A stretch of 64,000 nucleotides of DNA from Thiomonas sp. X19 (GCF_900089495.1 NZ_LT605203.1:4059427-4123426), one strand, 5' to 3'. Counted from the first letter of the stretch, positions 1 to 9,511 are shown. Made by a program: numbers and translations. Notes: generated by a model from the sequence alone, not told the origin.

Positions 1-109
1 AACCGATTGCGACCAGAAGCGTGATGGCCAACAGCGGCGCCCACCCGAACACGACCAGCGCAAAGCCGACTCTGATCCAAAGATTGCCGAAATAGTCTTT
101 CATCTTCAT
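1..109 (-). CDS. Membrane protein, N-terminal fragment cut by the window edge
   Basis: An open frame starts at an ATG at 109 (a second in-frame ATG lies at 103) and runs off the left edge, so only about 36 residues are visible. It begins with a short polar segment (MKMKDYFGNLWIR) followed by a strongly hydrophobic stretch that looks like a transmembrane helix. It lies upstream of amn, on the same strand, as the next gene in the minus direction. I do not recognise the family. An inner-membrane protein is the only supported statement. Confidence 0.4.
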   Translation of the reverse strand, partial: MKMKDYFGNLWIRVGFALVVFGWAPLLAITLLVAIG

Positions 110-155
110 AGGCTTCACGATCGTCTGCGCAGCGCTGGGGACTGCCGACGCAGTC

Positions 156-1652
156 TTACTGAAACGCCACCTCGTCGAAGCTGCGCAGCTTGCGGCTGTG
201 CAGTTGTTCCATGCGCTGGCGGCGCAGGTTTTCGAGGGCGCGGATGCCGATGCGCAGGTGCTGGTCCACGCGCTCGCGGTAGAAGCGGTCGGCCATGCCG
301 GGGAGCTTGATGTCGCCGTGCAGCGGCTTGTCGCTCACGCACAGCAGGGTGCCGTAGGGCACGCGCAGGCGGAAGCCGTTGGCGGCGATGGTCGCGCTTT
401 CCATGTCGAGCGCAATGGCGCGACTCTGGCTGAAGCGGCGCTCGGGTGTGCTCAGGGGGCCGTGGAAAGGCTGCAGCTCCCAGTTGCGGTTGTCGGTGGT
501 GGCGACGGTGCCGGTGCGCATCACGCGCTTGAGTTCGTAGCCCTGCAACTGGGTGATCTCGGCCACGGCCTCCTGGATGGCCACCTGCACTTCGGCCAGC
601 GGCGGGATGGGCACCCAGGGCGGCAGGTCTTCGTCGAGCACATGGTCTTCGCGCACATAGCCGTGGGCGAGCACGTAGTCGCCCAGTTGCTGGCTGTTGC
701 GCAGGCCGGCGCAGTGGCCGAGCATGATCCAGCCATGCGGGCGCAGCACGGCGATGTGGTCGGTGATGGTCTTGGCATTGGCCGGCCCGACGCCGATGTT
801 GGCCAGGGTGATGCCGCTGCGGTCGCGCCGCAGCAGGTGGTAGGCGGGCATTTGCGGCATGCGCGCAGGTCCTGCGCCCAGGGCGTCGTGGCTTTCAGCG
901 GCCTCACCCACGCGGCGGATGACGACGTTGCCCGGCTCGACGAAAGCGATGTAGTCATCCGCTCCTTGCGCCGGCGTGCGCATGAGTTCACGCGCGAAGC
1001 GCACGAACTCGTCGATGTAGAAACCGTAGTTGGTGAACAGCACGAAGTTCTGCACATGCGCCGGATCGCAGCCGGTGTAGTGGCGCAGGCGGTGCAGGGA
1101 GTAGTCCACGCGCGGGGCGTTGAACAGGGCCAGCGGGCGCGGCTGGCCGGGCTGCGGCTCGAAGGTGCCGTTGGCGATGCCGTCGTCCATCACCGACAAA
1201 TCGGGCACGTCGAACAACTCGCGCAGGCGGTCGCGCTGCGCCAACGTGAGCTGGGACTGGAAGGGCTCGTGGTCGGCGAAGGTGAAGGGCAGCGGAATGG
1301 GGGTGGTGCTCTCGCTCACTTCCAGCGGCACGCCGTGGTTGCGCAGCAGCAGTTGGAACTGCTCGCGGAAATAGTCGCCGAACAAGTCGGGCCGGGTGAG
1401 CGTGGCCTCGAACGTGCCGGGGCGCGAGACGAAGCCGTAGCTCAGGCGCGAGTCCGCATGGGCGCTGCTGGTGGTGCGAATGCGCACGCAGGGGTAGAAG
1501 GCGTGCACCGGCTGCGCCGGCTCGTCGCCGGCGAGAAAGCGGTGCAGCGCGTCATGCAGCCGTGCCACGCCCTGCGCGTAAATGGCCTGAACCTGGGCCA
1601 GCGCGCTGTCGGCGCTGGTGTGTTGGGTGCTTGGGGCGGTGGGGTGGGACAT
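156..1652 (-). CDS. amn: AMP nucleosidase
   Basis: The 498-residue product matches AMP nucleosidase, which hydrolyses AMP to adenine and ribose 5-phosphate in the cytoplasm; family members are about 480-500 residues. The N-terminal half (roughly residues 20-180) is the AMP nucleosidase N-terminal domain. The C-terminal half is a nucleoside-phosphorylase fold with the Gly-rich stretch 'NIGVGPANAKTITDH', 'MLGHCAGLR' and 'ALDMESATIAANGF', where the acidic residue contacts ribose. I chose the ATG at 1652 (MSHPTAPST) because upstream codons do not look like this family. It is transcribed from the gap after the LysR gene. Confidence 0.93.
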   Translation of the reverse strand: MSHPTAPSTQHTSADSALAQVQAIYAQGVARLHDALHRFLAGDEPAQPVHAFYPCVRIRTTSSAHADSRLSYGFVSRPGTFEATLTRPDLFGDYFREQFQLLLRNHGVPLEVSESTTPIPLPFTFADHEPFQSQLTLAQRDRLRELFDVPDLSVMDDGIANGTFEPQPGQPRPLALFNAPRVDYSLHRLRHYTGCDPAHVQNFVLFTNYGFYIDEFVRFARELMRTPAQGADDYIAFVEPGNVVIRRVGEAAESHDALGAGPARMPQMPAYHLLRRDRSGITLANIGVGPANAKTITDHIAVLRPHGWIMLGHCAGLRNSQQLGDYVLAHGYVREDHVLDEDLPPWVPIPPLAEVQVAIQEAVAEITQLQGYELKRVMRTGTVATTDNRNWELQPFHGPLSTPERRFSQSRAIALDMESATIAANGFRLRVPYGTLLCVSDKPLHGDIKLPGMADRFYRERVDQHLRIGIRALENLRRQRMEQLHSRKLRSFDEVAFQ

Positions 1653-1774
1653 GTTGGATGGGTGTCGCTGAAGACGTTGCTGACGTTGCCGATGACTCTG
1701 AAGACCTGCTGCCTGAATGACTCGGTCTGCTGCTTCGGCAGCTTGAAACAAGTTTCGCAAGAGGCTGGGGGCTG

Positions 1775-2767
1775 TCAACCCATGCCCGCGCCATCCGGCA
1801 GCAATTGCGCCTGCAGCCATTGAACCAGAGCCGCCACTTCGGGCCGCCGCGTGGCGTCGCTGCGCAGGGCCAGGTGGTAGACATAGCCGCTGGCCTGCGG
1901 CTCGCCCAGCGGCAGCACCAGGCTGCCGTCGGCCAGCAGGTGGCGCATCAGCACCATCTGCCCCATCGCCACGCCCATGCCGGCCAGCGCCGCCTGCACC
2001 GCCTGGTGGGTGAAGTTGAGGTGCAGCCAGCTCTGCGGCTCCACCATCGGCTGGCCGATCTTGGCGAACCAGCCGGGCCAGGACAGGGCGTCGATGTGCT
2101 GCTGGCCGAAGCCTGCCTGCCCGCCCGTGGAGCCAACATCGGCAATCAGCGTGGCCCTCCTTAAATCCGCAGGCCGGCGCAAACCCCCGCGCGACTGCAA
2201 CTCGGCCTGCAGGCGCGGGCTGCAAACCGGAGCGATGCGCTCCTCGAACAGGGCACGGGTGCCCGGCGCGCGGGCCAGCGGGTTGTCGGGGTGCACCAGG
2301 CGCAGCGCCACATCCTGCCCGGAAGTCTCCAGATCGGCCATGCGGTCGGAGGCTTCCACGGCGATGTCCACCTCCGGGTGCTCGGCCTGGAACAGCGGCA
2401 GGCGCGGCATCAGCCACAGGCTGGCGAAGGACGGGAAGGTGGTGATGCGCACGCTGGGGCGCTGCGTGCCGCGCCGCAGGGCAGCCACCATGTCGTCGAG
2501 CGCGGCCAGCAGCGGGCGCAGGGTCGCGGCCAGGCGTTCGCCGGCCGGGGCGAGGCGGATGCGCGGGCCGTCGCGCGTGAACAGCGCCAATCCCACCTCG
2601 GCCTCCAGCGCCTGGATCTGCCGGCTCAGCGCCGACTGGGTGATGGACAACTCATGCGCCGCCGCGGTGAAGCTGCCCAGGCGCGCGGCGGCTTCGAACG
2701 CGCGCAGGAAGCCGGTGTCGATGCGCCGTGTCGGGCGCCGTGGCGGGGTTGTGGCTGGAGGTGGCAT
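1775..2767 (-). CDS. LysR-family transcriptional regulator (GcvA-like)
   Basis: The protein has 330 residues. An N-terminal winged helix-turn-helix lies at about residues 32-62 (GSFTAAAHELSITQSALSRQ), followed by a LysR substrate-binding domain with 'ITTFPSFASLWLMPRL' and 'FTHQAVQAALAGMGVAMGQ', as in GcvA-type regulators. The start at 2767 is favoured by an AAGGAAG ribosome site just upstream; a start at 2800 would add 11 residues. It is divergent from the DUF2917 gene across a gap of 160 bases, an arrangement common in Burkholderiales, so it probably controls that gene and itself. The effector is unknown. Confidence 0.88.
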   Translation of the reverse strand: MPPPATTPPRRPTRRIDTGFLRAFEAAARLGSFTAAAHELSITQSALSRQIQALEAEVGLALFTRDGPRIRLAPAGERLAATLRPLLAALDDMVAALRRGTQRPSVRITTFPSFASLWLMPRLPLFQAEHPEVDIAVEASDRMADLETSGQDVALRLVHPDNPLARAPGTRALFEERIAPVCSPRLQAELQSRGGLRRPADLRRATLIADVGSTGGQAGFGQQHIDALSWPGWFAKIGQPMVEPQSWLHLNFTHQAVQAALAGMGVAMGQMVLMRHLLADGSLVLPLGEPQASGYVYHLALRSDATRRPEVAALVQWLQAQLLPDGAGMG

Positions 2768-2927
2768 CCGGCTTCCTTCATCATGCGTTCTGTGCATCAT
2801 GAGAATACGAAATGACCGTTTTTGCAAGCGTCGTCCGGCACCTATGCTTGCATCCATGTCAAGGTAGTCTTGGGCGCGGAAAGGAAAAACTCCACTGCGC
2901 CCGAGCCTGGAAACGACGGAGTTCATC

Positions 2928-3389
2928 ATGCGCGAATGGAATACAGATACCCTGCAGGTGCAACGCGCCTGGGTGGCCTTGCAAACCGGCGATTCGCTGC
3001 GGTTGCGCGGCGCGTTCGGGCTGCGGGTGGAAGCGGCCGCGCCGCCCTGCCCCGGGCAGAACGCGCCGCTGCTGTGGCTGACCGAGGAAGGCGAGCCGGA
3101 CGATGTGTTCCTGCGCCCGGGCGAAAGCCATGTGCTGCGCGGCCATGGGCGCATGGTGGCCAGCGCCTGGGGACCCATCAACCTGCGGGTGGTCGCGGCA
3201 ACGTCCCCGGCTGCAAGCGCCATGGTCGCAAACGCCCGGCCCAGCCCAGTCGCCGTTGATGCAGCTTCCATGTGGCAAGCGCCGCAAACGGGCCAGGCCG
3301 GCATGGCCACAAGGCCATTTGCCGGCACCAGGGCTGCGCAAGCGCCTTCGCGCGAACCCGACATGCCGGCCGCTGGTTGCGGTGCTTGA
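2928..3389 (+). CDS. DUF2917 domain protein
   Basis: The 153-residue protein carries the DUF2917 pattern: a start of the form 'MREWNTDTLQVQRAWVALQTGDSLRLRGAFGLRV', then '..LWLTEEGEPDDVFLRPGESHVL' and a C-terminal low-complexity tail rich in Ala and Pro. It has no signal peptide and no catalytic motif. The compact beta-rich core resembles a small cupin-like barrel, but this is inference. It is divergent from the LysR gene, which probably regulates it. Function unknown. Confidence 0.72.
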   Translation: MREWNTDTLQVQRAWVALQTGDSLRLRGAFGLRVEAAAPPCPGQNAPLLWLTEEGEPDDVFLRPGESHVLRGHGRMVASAWGPINLRVVAATSPAASAMVANARPSPVAVDAASMWQAPQTGQAGMATRPFAGTRAAQAPSREPDMPAAGCGA

Positions 3390-3484
3390 GGGCGGCCCGA
3401 TCTTCGTTCCGTCGCGCCAATCTCACCCCAGGCCGGGCGTCTGAATCAGCCGATCTTCAGACGCCTCGGCGCGCGCCGCAAGGC

Positions 3485-4318
3485 TCAACGCGTGCCGAGA
3501 TCGGTCAGCAGATCGAGCGTGGGCTCCGCCTGGTTGAGGGTGTAGATGTGCAGTCCCGGGGCGCCGCCGGACACGAGCTGGTTGCACAGGTCGGCCACCA
3601 CCTCGCGGCCGAAAGCGAGGATGCTGGCGCGGTCGTCGCCGAAGCTCTGCAGGCGCAGGCGCACCCAGCGCGGCACTTCGGCGCCGCACACTTCCGAGAA
3701 GCGCAGCAACTGGCTGGCATTGGTGATGGGCATGATGCCGGGCACGATGGGCGCGTCCACGCCAGCGGCAAGGGCGTCGTCCGCGAAGCGGAAGTAGGCG
3801 TCGCTGTTGAAAAAATACTGGGTGATGGCGGAGTTCGCGCCGGCCTGCATTTTTTCGACGAAGTGGCGCAGATCGTCTTGCGGGCTGCGCGCCTGCGGGT
3901 GCACCTCCGGGTAGGCGGCCACCTCGATGTGGAACCAGTCGCCGGTCTCGGTGCGGATGAATTCCACCAGGTCGCGCGCGTGGTGAAACTCGCCGCCCAG
4001 GCCGTAGCCCGAAGGCAAGTCGCCGCGCAGGGCGACGATGCGGCGGATGCCTTCGGCACGGTAGCGCTGCAGCATGGCGCGCACGCTGTCGCGGCTGGCG
4101 CCGACGCAGGAGAGGTGCGGCGCGGCGGCCACGCCTTCCTCGGCAATTTCCTTCACGGCGTGCAGCGTGCCGTCTTGCGTGGAACCGCCGGCACCGAAGG
4201 TGACGGAGCAGAACTCGGGCTTGTGGACATAGAGCCGCTGCCGCGCGGCGCGCAGCTTCACGGCGCCTTCGGGCGTCTTGGGCGGAAAGAATTCGAAGCT
4301 GAGATGGGAGAGGCTCAT
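3485..4318 (-). CDS. metF: 5,10-methylenetetrahydrofolate reductase
   Basis: MetF reduces 5,10-methylene-THF to 5-methyl-THF with FAD, supplying the methyl group for homocysteine remethylation. The 277-residue protein begins MSLSHLSFEFFPPKTPEG, with the family's 'FEFFPPK' at about residue 8, followed by 'SVTFGAGGST', 'LRGD' and 'ITQYFF'. The ATG at 4318 is the only start giving this N-terminus. It follows ahcY on the same strand, but a toxin-antitoxin pair lies between them. It may still be cotranscribed from the riboswitch-controlled ahcY promoter. Confidence 0.96.
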   Translation of the reverse strand: MSLSHLSFEFFPPKTPEGAVKLRAARQRLYVHKPEFCSVTFGAGGSTQDGTLHAVKEIAEEGVAAAPHLSCVGASRDSVRAMLQRYRAEGIRRIVALRGDLPSGYGLGGEFHHARDLVEFIRTETGDWFHIEVAAYPEVHPQARSPQDDLRHFVEKMQAGANSAITQYFFNSDAYFRFADDALAAGVDAPIVPGIMPITNASQLLRFSEVCGAEVPRWVRLRLQSFGDDRASILAFGREVVADLCNQLVSGGAPGLHIYTLNQAEPTLDLLTDLGTR

Positions 4319-4381
4319 GCGGGATCGGGGTTCAGGTACGGCGCTTGGACAACGAGGCCATGGCAATGCGCGGCCTAGGGC

Positions 4382-4825
4382 CTAGGCCAGGGAGGCGAGA
4401 TGTTGCCGCGCCGCCTCGCCGAGCAGGCGGTCGAAGGTCAGCAGCGGCGCCTTGATGCTGGCGGCCAGCCAGAGATAGGCCGCGTCGTAGGCCGACAAAC
4501 CGTAGCGCAAGGCCAGGTCGACCTGTTCCGCAGCCAACGGCGTATGGAGCTGGATGCGCTGGGCATCGAAATCCTCCAGCGCCAGCGCCACCGAGGCTTC
4601 GGGCCAACCCCCTGCGCGCTTTTTCCGGGCGACGCTGGCCATCTCGTAACCCAGCAGCCCGGGGGCATGCAGGGATTTGCCGCGTAGCTGTTCCAGCGCC
4701 AAGTCGCGCTCGCGTTCTTCGAACAGGACGGCCGCCAGCACGCTGCAATCCACCACAGCAGGCGTGCGCGCCAGATAGATCTCGGGCGGCTCGGCGACGT
4801 AAAGCGTGGCGCTTGGCAAAGTCAT
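4382..4825 (-). CDS. PIN-domain toxin (VapC/FitB-like)
   Basis: The product is a 147-residue PIN-domain ribonuclease. The four acidic metal-binding residues can be placed: D26 (VVDCSVL), E61 (LLGYEMAS), D114 (SAYDAAYLWLA) and D132 (LLTFDR). The gene lies 8 bases after the antitoxin gene, as expected for a VapBC/FitAB operon. It presumably cleaves RNA when free and is neutralised by the ribbon-helix-helix partner. It sits between ahcY and metF on the same strand, an accessory insertion into a metabolic unit. The target RNA is unknown. Confidence 0.9.
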   Translation of the reverse strand: MTLPSATLYVAEPPEIYLARTPAVVDCSVLAAVLFEERERDLALEQLRGKSLHAPGLLGYEMASVARKKRAGGWPEASVALALEDFDAQRIQLHTPLAAEQVDLALRYGLSAYDAAYLWLAASIKAPLLTFDRLLGEAARQHLASLA

Positions 4826-4833
4826 CGGCGCCG

Positions 4834-5154
4834 TTACCTGGAATCGCGCTCGGCGCGAATGATGTCCACCGCGCGGGGTCCGCTCGCGATGGGCTTGGGA
4901 AAGCGGGCAAGGTGCTCGGCGGCAATCTGCTCGATGCTTTTCCAGCCGCGTTGCGCGCTGGCCGTTTGGGGCTGATCTTGCTGCGAACTCGAAGGCGGCG
5001 CCGATCTGGTGTTGGACGACGCATCGTCCAGTGCAGCGCGCTCGAGAATGCTCATCAACTCGCCTTGCAGCGAGCGATGGTTGCGCGCCGCGCGCTGGCG
5101 CAGGCGTTCGGCGAGGCTTTCCGGCACTTCTTTGATGGAGAGGCTGACGGTCAT
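4834..5154 (-). CDS. Ribbon-helix-helix antitoxin (FitA/VapB-like)
   Basis: The protein has 106 residues from the ATG at 5154 (MTVSLSIKEVPESLAERLRQRAARNHRSLQGEL). Residues 1-45 match the FitA-type ribbon-helix-helix DNA-binding fold, followed by a disordered Ser/Gln-rich linker and a C-terminal segment likely to wrap the toxin. The C-terminus is longer than in a typical 75-85 residue FitA. A strong inverted repeat directly upstream (5161-5194) is the probable autoregulatory operator. It pairs with the PIN toxin encoded next. Confidence 0.85.
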   Translation of the reverse strand: MTVSLSIKEVPESLAERLRQRAARNHRSLQGELMSILERAALDDASSNTRSAPPSSSQQDQPQTASAQRGWKSIEQIAAEHLARFPKPIASGPRAVDIIRAERDSR

Positions 5155-5160
5155 GATCGG

Positions 5161-5194
5161 GCTCCGGAATGAAACATCGGTTTCATTTTGGAGC
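5161..5194. promoter_or_regulatory. Nested inverted repeat, probable antitoxin operator
   Basis: AATGAAAC at 5168-5175 is the exact inverse of GTTTCATT at 5180-5187 with a 4-base spacer, and outer arms GCTCC (5161-5165) and GGAGC (5190-5194) extend the dyad. It lies 7 bases before the antitoxin ATG and 20 bases after the ahcY stop. It fits an operator for autorepression by the RHH antitoxin. It could also act as a hairpin in the ahcY transcript, but no T tract follows it. Confidence 0.6.
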
Positions 5195-5213
5195 CGTTCT
5201 GGCGCCGCGTCAA

Positions 5214-6647
<1,434 letters not shown>

Positions 6648-6761
6648 ACAAACTCCGAACAAAGTGGCCGGGAACGGATGCGCACCGCATCCCGCGCCCG
6701 GCACGGGTTGGGTGAGCGCCGTTGAAGGAAAGCCGCATTGACAAAGACAGCCTGCGATCAA

Positions 6762-6830
6762 AGTCCCCGAGCCTGGCGACGGGTCTGGCGGTCAAACAGC
6801 CAGCCGTGCGTTGCAACGCTCCTCAGGAAA
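6762..6830 (-). promoter_or_regulatory. SAH riboswitch in the ahcY leader
   Basis: Read on the minus strand, the leader contains GAGGAGCGTTGC (complement of 6813-6824) and AGGCTCGGGG (complement of 6765-6774), the two conserved cores of the SAH riboswitch class found before ahcY in proteobacteria. The P1 helix can be drawn: CCTGAG (6822-6827) pairs with CTCGGG (6766-6771), with one G-U pair. SAH binding would be expected to switch ahcY on. I matched the class from memory; a covariance search would settle it. Confidence 0.85.
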
Positions 6831-6904
6831 GGCGGCTATTGTAAAAGGCTCGGCGCCTTGGCGTGCACGAATGCCCATGTGGCCGCCTGTGCTGCCGCAC
6901 CAGC

Positions 6905-7173
6905 CTACCGCGCCGCCAGCGCCAGCCGCAGCCCCAGGCTGATGAAGACGAGACCCGTCACCCGGCGCACCCAGACGACCAGCCGCTGCATGCGCCCCAG
7001 GCGGCTGCGGGCGCGCGCCGCAACCCAGGCCACGGCCAGGTTGAACAGCGTGCCGTTGAACGCGAACGCCACGCCCAGCAGCAGGAGAGCCCAGCCCTGC
7101 TTGCCGTGCGCCGGATCGACGAACTGCGGCAGGAAGGCGAGGAAGAACAGCATGATTTTCGGGTTCAGCACAT
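6905..7173 (-). pseudogene. LysE/RhtB-family exporter, C-terminal remnant
   Basis: The frame reads NVLNPKIMLFFLAFLPQFVDP, then hydrophobic segments and the end 'GLVFISLGLRLALAAR', which is the C-terminal 40% of a LysE/RhtB amino-acid exporter (normally about 205 residues). The frame is entered directly from the inverted-repeat element at 7174. No proper start exists; the GTG at 7171 is internal to the family sequence. A matching N-terminal piece lies on the other side of the element, and the middle (about 85-90 residues) is missing. The gene is therefore dead. Confidence 0.75.
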
Positions 7174-7416
7174 TAGGGCCTGTTCACGCCATTTCTTCAC
7201 CTGCGTTGCCCCCAGACGGGGATGGCTGCAAGGCGGAGGGCGCCGGCAAGGGTGAACCCTTGCCAAGACCGACAACGCCGCAGACGCCTCGTCTGGGGGC
7301 AACCCTGCGGGACGGGGGACTGGGTAGCACATCGCGGCGCGGCTCGCACCTTGCACCTTGCACTGCATCTGCCCAGTCCCCCATCGCAGGTGAAGAAATG
7401 GCGTGAACAGGCCCTA
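7174..7416. mobile_element. MITE-like element with 32-base perfect terminal inverted repeats
   Basis: The left end 7174-7205 (TAGGGCCTGTTCACGCC...) is the exact reverse complement of the right end 7385-7416. The outermost base pair on each side is TA, so this may be a 30-base inverted repeat flanked by a TA target duplication, as in the IS630/Tc1 type. Inside, GTTGCCCCCAGACG (7205-7218) inversely matches 7290-7303, and GGGGACTGGG near 7314 matches CCCAGTCCCC near 7372, so the whole element can fold into nested hairpins. At 243 bases it encodes no transposase. It sits in a decayed LysE-type gene. Confidence 0.7.
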
Positions 7417-7500
7417 CTCAGCATGAACTGCATGTCCGCCCCCGGCGTGAGGTTTGGTAGCAGATCGGACAACTCGAAGTGGATGTTCGTCCAGGGTATG
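7417..7500 (-). pseudogene. LysE/RhtB-family exporter, N-terminal remnant
   Basis: The minus-strand frame reads ..FELSDLLPNLTPGADMQFMLS, which fits the first transmembrane segment and the conserved 'NLTPGPDM' motif of LysE/RhtB exporters. It has no visible ATG start and abuts the end of the downstream VapC gene. The frame breaks at the inverted-repeat element. With the C-terminal piece at 6905-7173 it is one broken exporter gene whose middle is deleted. Confidence 0.55.
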
Positions 7501-7507
7501 CGGTGCG

Positions 7508-7915
7508 CTACGCCAGCAAGGCCATTCCGCCCGCGCGCACCGCAGCTTTGTCGAATGTCACCGTCTGGCTGCAGCCTTCTGCTGCGGCGCGTTGAGCGAT
7601 CAGGACGTCCACCAGCCCGGACTTGCGCGACTTGAGGCCACGGAAATGCGTCAGCGTGGCCTGCACCGCGGTGCGCTGCTCCAACACGAATCGCGGCGTG
7701 TTCGACAGATCTGCGATCAGATCGGCCAGTTCGTTTGGCGTCACACCATAGAGCCGCTGCAGCACCCAGCACAACTCGGCCAGCACGACCAGGCTCACGA
7801 ACCCCGGTTGACTGGCCGAGAGGCTCTGTTCGATGAACTTGCTGGCCAATGCCGACTGGCGGGCATCGTCCTGCGTCAGATAACGGACCAGGATATTGGT
7901 GTCCAGACCGATCAT
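7508..7915 (-). CDS. vapC: PIN-domain toxin VapC
   Basis: The 135-residue product begins MIGLDTNILVRYLTQDD, the classic VapC start. Metal-binding acids are D5, E47 (VVLAELCW), D103 (LVDVLIAQ) and D122 (TFDKAA). VapC toxins are RNases, often cutting initiator tRNA or rRNA; the target here is not predictable. The gene overlaps the antitoxin gene by 4 bases (ATGA), so the two are translationally coupled. It is unrelated in sequence to the other PIN toxin at 4.4-4.8 kb. Confidence 0.92.
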   Translation of the reverse strand: MIGLDTNILVRYLTQDDARQSALASKFIEQSLSASQPGFVSLVVLAELCWVLQRLYGVTPNELADLIADLSNTPRFVLEQRTAVQATLTHFRGLKSRKSGLVDVLIAQRAAAEGCSQTVTFDKAAVRAGGMALLA

Positions 7916-8166
7916 GCGGATTTGCGCGCGCGCGCTGCCGCACCGGCAGCGATGGCCTCGTCCATCGCCTCCAGGCTGACGGGCTTGCCCACCCGCCCCG
8001 CAAAGCGCCCCTTGAGCGTCGCCACGTCATGGCTGACAGCCACCACGCGGAATCCATCTTTGTCCGGAACGAAATCCACCTGCTGGCCCGTGCTCACCCC
8101 CAAGGCCTTGCGAACGGCCAGCGGCAGGGTGATCTGGCCTTTGCTGGTGAGGGTGGCGGTGGGCAT
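7912..8166 (-). CDS. vapB: AbrB/SpoVT-type antitoxin VapB
   Basis: The product has 84 residues. The N-terminal 'ATLTSKGQITLPLAVRKALGV' is the swapped-hairpin AbrB fold (about residues 3-45) that binds DNA. The C-terminal half ([24 protein letters not shown]) is the toxin-binding segment. It is the first gene of the vapBC pair, with a strong AAGGAGG ribosome site that is part of an inverted repeat at 8174-8190. Confidence 0.9.
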   Translation of the reverse strand: MPTATLTSKGQITLPLAVRKALGVSTGQQVDFVPDKDGFRVVAVSHDVATLKGRFAGRVGKPVSLEAMDEAIAAGAAARARKSA

Positions 8167-8173
8167 GGAGCCT

Positions 8174-8190
8174 CCTTACGGCTTGTAAGG
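8174..8190. promoter_or_regulatory. Inverted repeat over the vapB ribosome binding site
   Basis: CCTTAC (8174-8179) and GTAAGG (8185-8190) are perfect inverted arms with a 5-base spacer. On the minus strand the second arm (GTAAGGAGG) contains the Shine-Dalgarno sequence of vapB. It is either the operator bound by the VapBC complex or an RNA hairpin that hides the ribosome site; both would limit expression. Confidence 0.55.
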
Positions 8191-8261
8191 AACTCTACTC
8201 GGGAGGCCAAGGCGTGTCAAGACGAGGGTCGAGCGACGCCAACTGACCCTGCTTACAGCTC

Positions 8262-9461
8262 TCAGGCCGTCACCACCCCCACCCCGCGCAGTTCCCCCAA
8301 GCCCGCGTCCTCCCGTAGCTTCGCCGCCTTGTCGGTCGCTTCCCAGCTGAATTCGGGTTCGTCGCGACCGAAGTGGCCGTAGGCGGCGGTTTTGGCGTAG
8401 ATGGGGCGCAGCAGGTCGAGCATGTTGACGATGCCCTTGGGGCGCAGGTCGAAGTGGCGGCGCACCAGTTGTTCGAGTTTGGCGTCATCGATCACGCCGG
8501 TGCCTTGTGTCGTCACCATGATGCTGGTGGGCAGGGCCACGCCGATGGCGTAGGAAATTTGCACCAGGCACTTTTTCGCCAGACCGGCGGCGACGATGTT
8601 CTTCGCCACGTAGCGTGCGGCGTAGGCGGCCGAGCGGTCGACCTTGCTCGGGTCCTTGCCGGAGAACGCGCCACCGCCGTGCGGGGCCGCGCCGCCGTAG
8701 GTGTCGACGATGATCTTGCGCCCGGTCAGGCCGCAGTCGCCCTGCGGGCCGCCGACGACGAAGCGGCCGGTGGGGTTGATGAGGTACTTGACCTCGCCGC
8801 GCATGAACTCGGGCGGCAGCACGGGTTTGATGATGTGTTCGATCACGGCTTCGCGCAGATCGGCCAAGGCAATGTCGGGGGCATGCTGGGTGGACAGCAC
8901 CACGGTGTCGATCGCCGACGGGCGGCCGTTTTCGTAGCGGAAAGTGATCTGGCTCTTGGCGTCCGGGCGCAGCCAGGACAGGCGACCGTCGCGGCGCAAT
9001 TGGCTTTGGCGTTCCACCAAGCGGTGGGCGTAGTAAATGGGTGCAGGCATCAGCTCGGGGGTTTCGTCGCAGGCGTAGCCGAACATCAGGCCCTGGTCGC
9101 CGGCGCCTTGGTCGAGGTTGTTGTCGTGGGCCTTGTCCACGCCCTGGGCGATGTCGGGGCTTTGCTTGTCGTAGGCCACCAGCACGGCGCAGCTTTTGTG
9201 GTCGATGCCGAAGTCGGCGTCGTCGTAGCCAATGCGCTTGAGGGTGTTGCGCGCCACCTGGATGTAATCGACCACCGCATTGGTGGTGATTTCGCCGGCC
9301 AGGACGATGAGGCCGGTGTTGGCCAGGGTTTCAGCGGCAACGCGGGAGGTGGGGTCCTGCGCCAAAATGGCGTCGAGGATGGCGTCGGAGATTTGGTCAG
9401 CCACCTTGTCGGGGTGGCCTTCGGACACGGATTCGGACGTGAAGAAGAATGAATCAGCCAT
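8262..9461 (-). CDS. metK: S-adenosylmethionine synthetase
   Basis: MetK makes SAM from methionine and ATP. The product has 399 residues from the ATG at 9461 ([30 protein letters not shown]). 'GHPDK' near residue 15, '[16 protein letters not shown]', '[21 protein letters not shown]' and '[19 protein letters not shown]' are the family's substrate and metal sites. An upstream in-frame ATG (9494) would add 11 atypical residues. The leader contains a structured region (9512-9570). Together with ahcY and metF it covers most of the activated-methyl cycle. Confidence 0.98.
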   Translation of the reverse strand: MADSFFFTSESVSEGHPDKVADQISDAILDAILAQDPTSRVAAETLANTGLIVLAGEITTNAVVDYIQVARNTLKRIGYDDADFGIDHKSCAVLVAYDKQSPDIAQGVDKAHDNNLDQGAGDQGLMFGYACDETPELMPAPIYYAHRLVERQSQLRRDGRLSWLRPDAKSQITFRYENGRPSAIDTVVLSTQHAPDIALADLREAVIEHIIKPVLPPEFMRGEVKYLINPTGRFVVGGPQGDCGLTGRKIIVDTYGGAAPHGGGAFSGKDPSKVDRSAAYAARYVAKNIVAAGLAKKCLVQISYAIGVALPTSIMVTTQGTGVIDDAKLEQLVRRHFDLRPKGIVNMLDLLRPIYAKTAAYGHFGRDEPEFSWEATDKAAKLREDAGLGELRGVGVVTA

Positions 9462-9511
9462 TGCAGTGCTCCAGTTGGGTTGCAGTTCCGTCACCGCTTG
9501 AGACCCCGCAC

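Noticed and set aside
198-1823. A 541-residue plus-strand open frame opposite amn
   Set aside because: It mirrors the amn codons, has Val/Ala/His-rich shadow composition and no family motif, while amn on the minus strand is clear.
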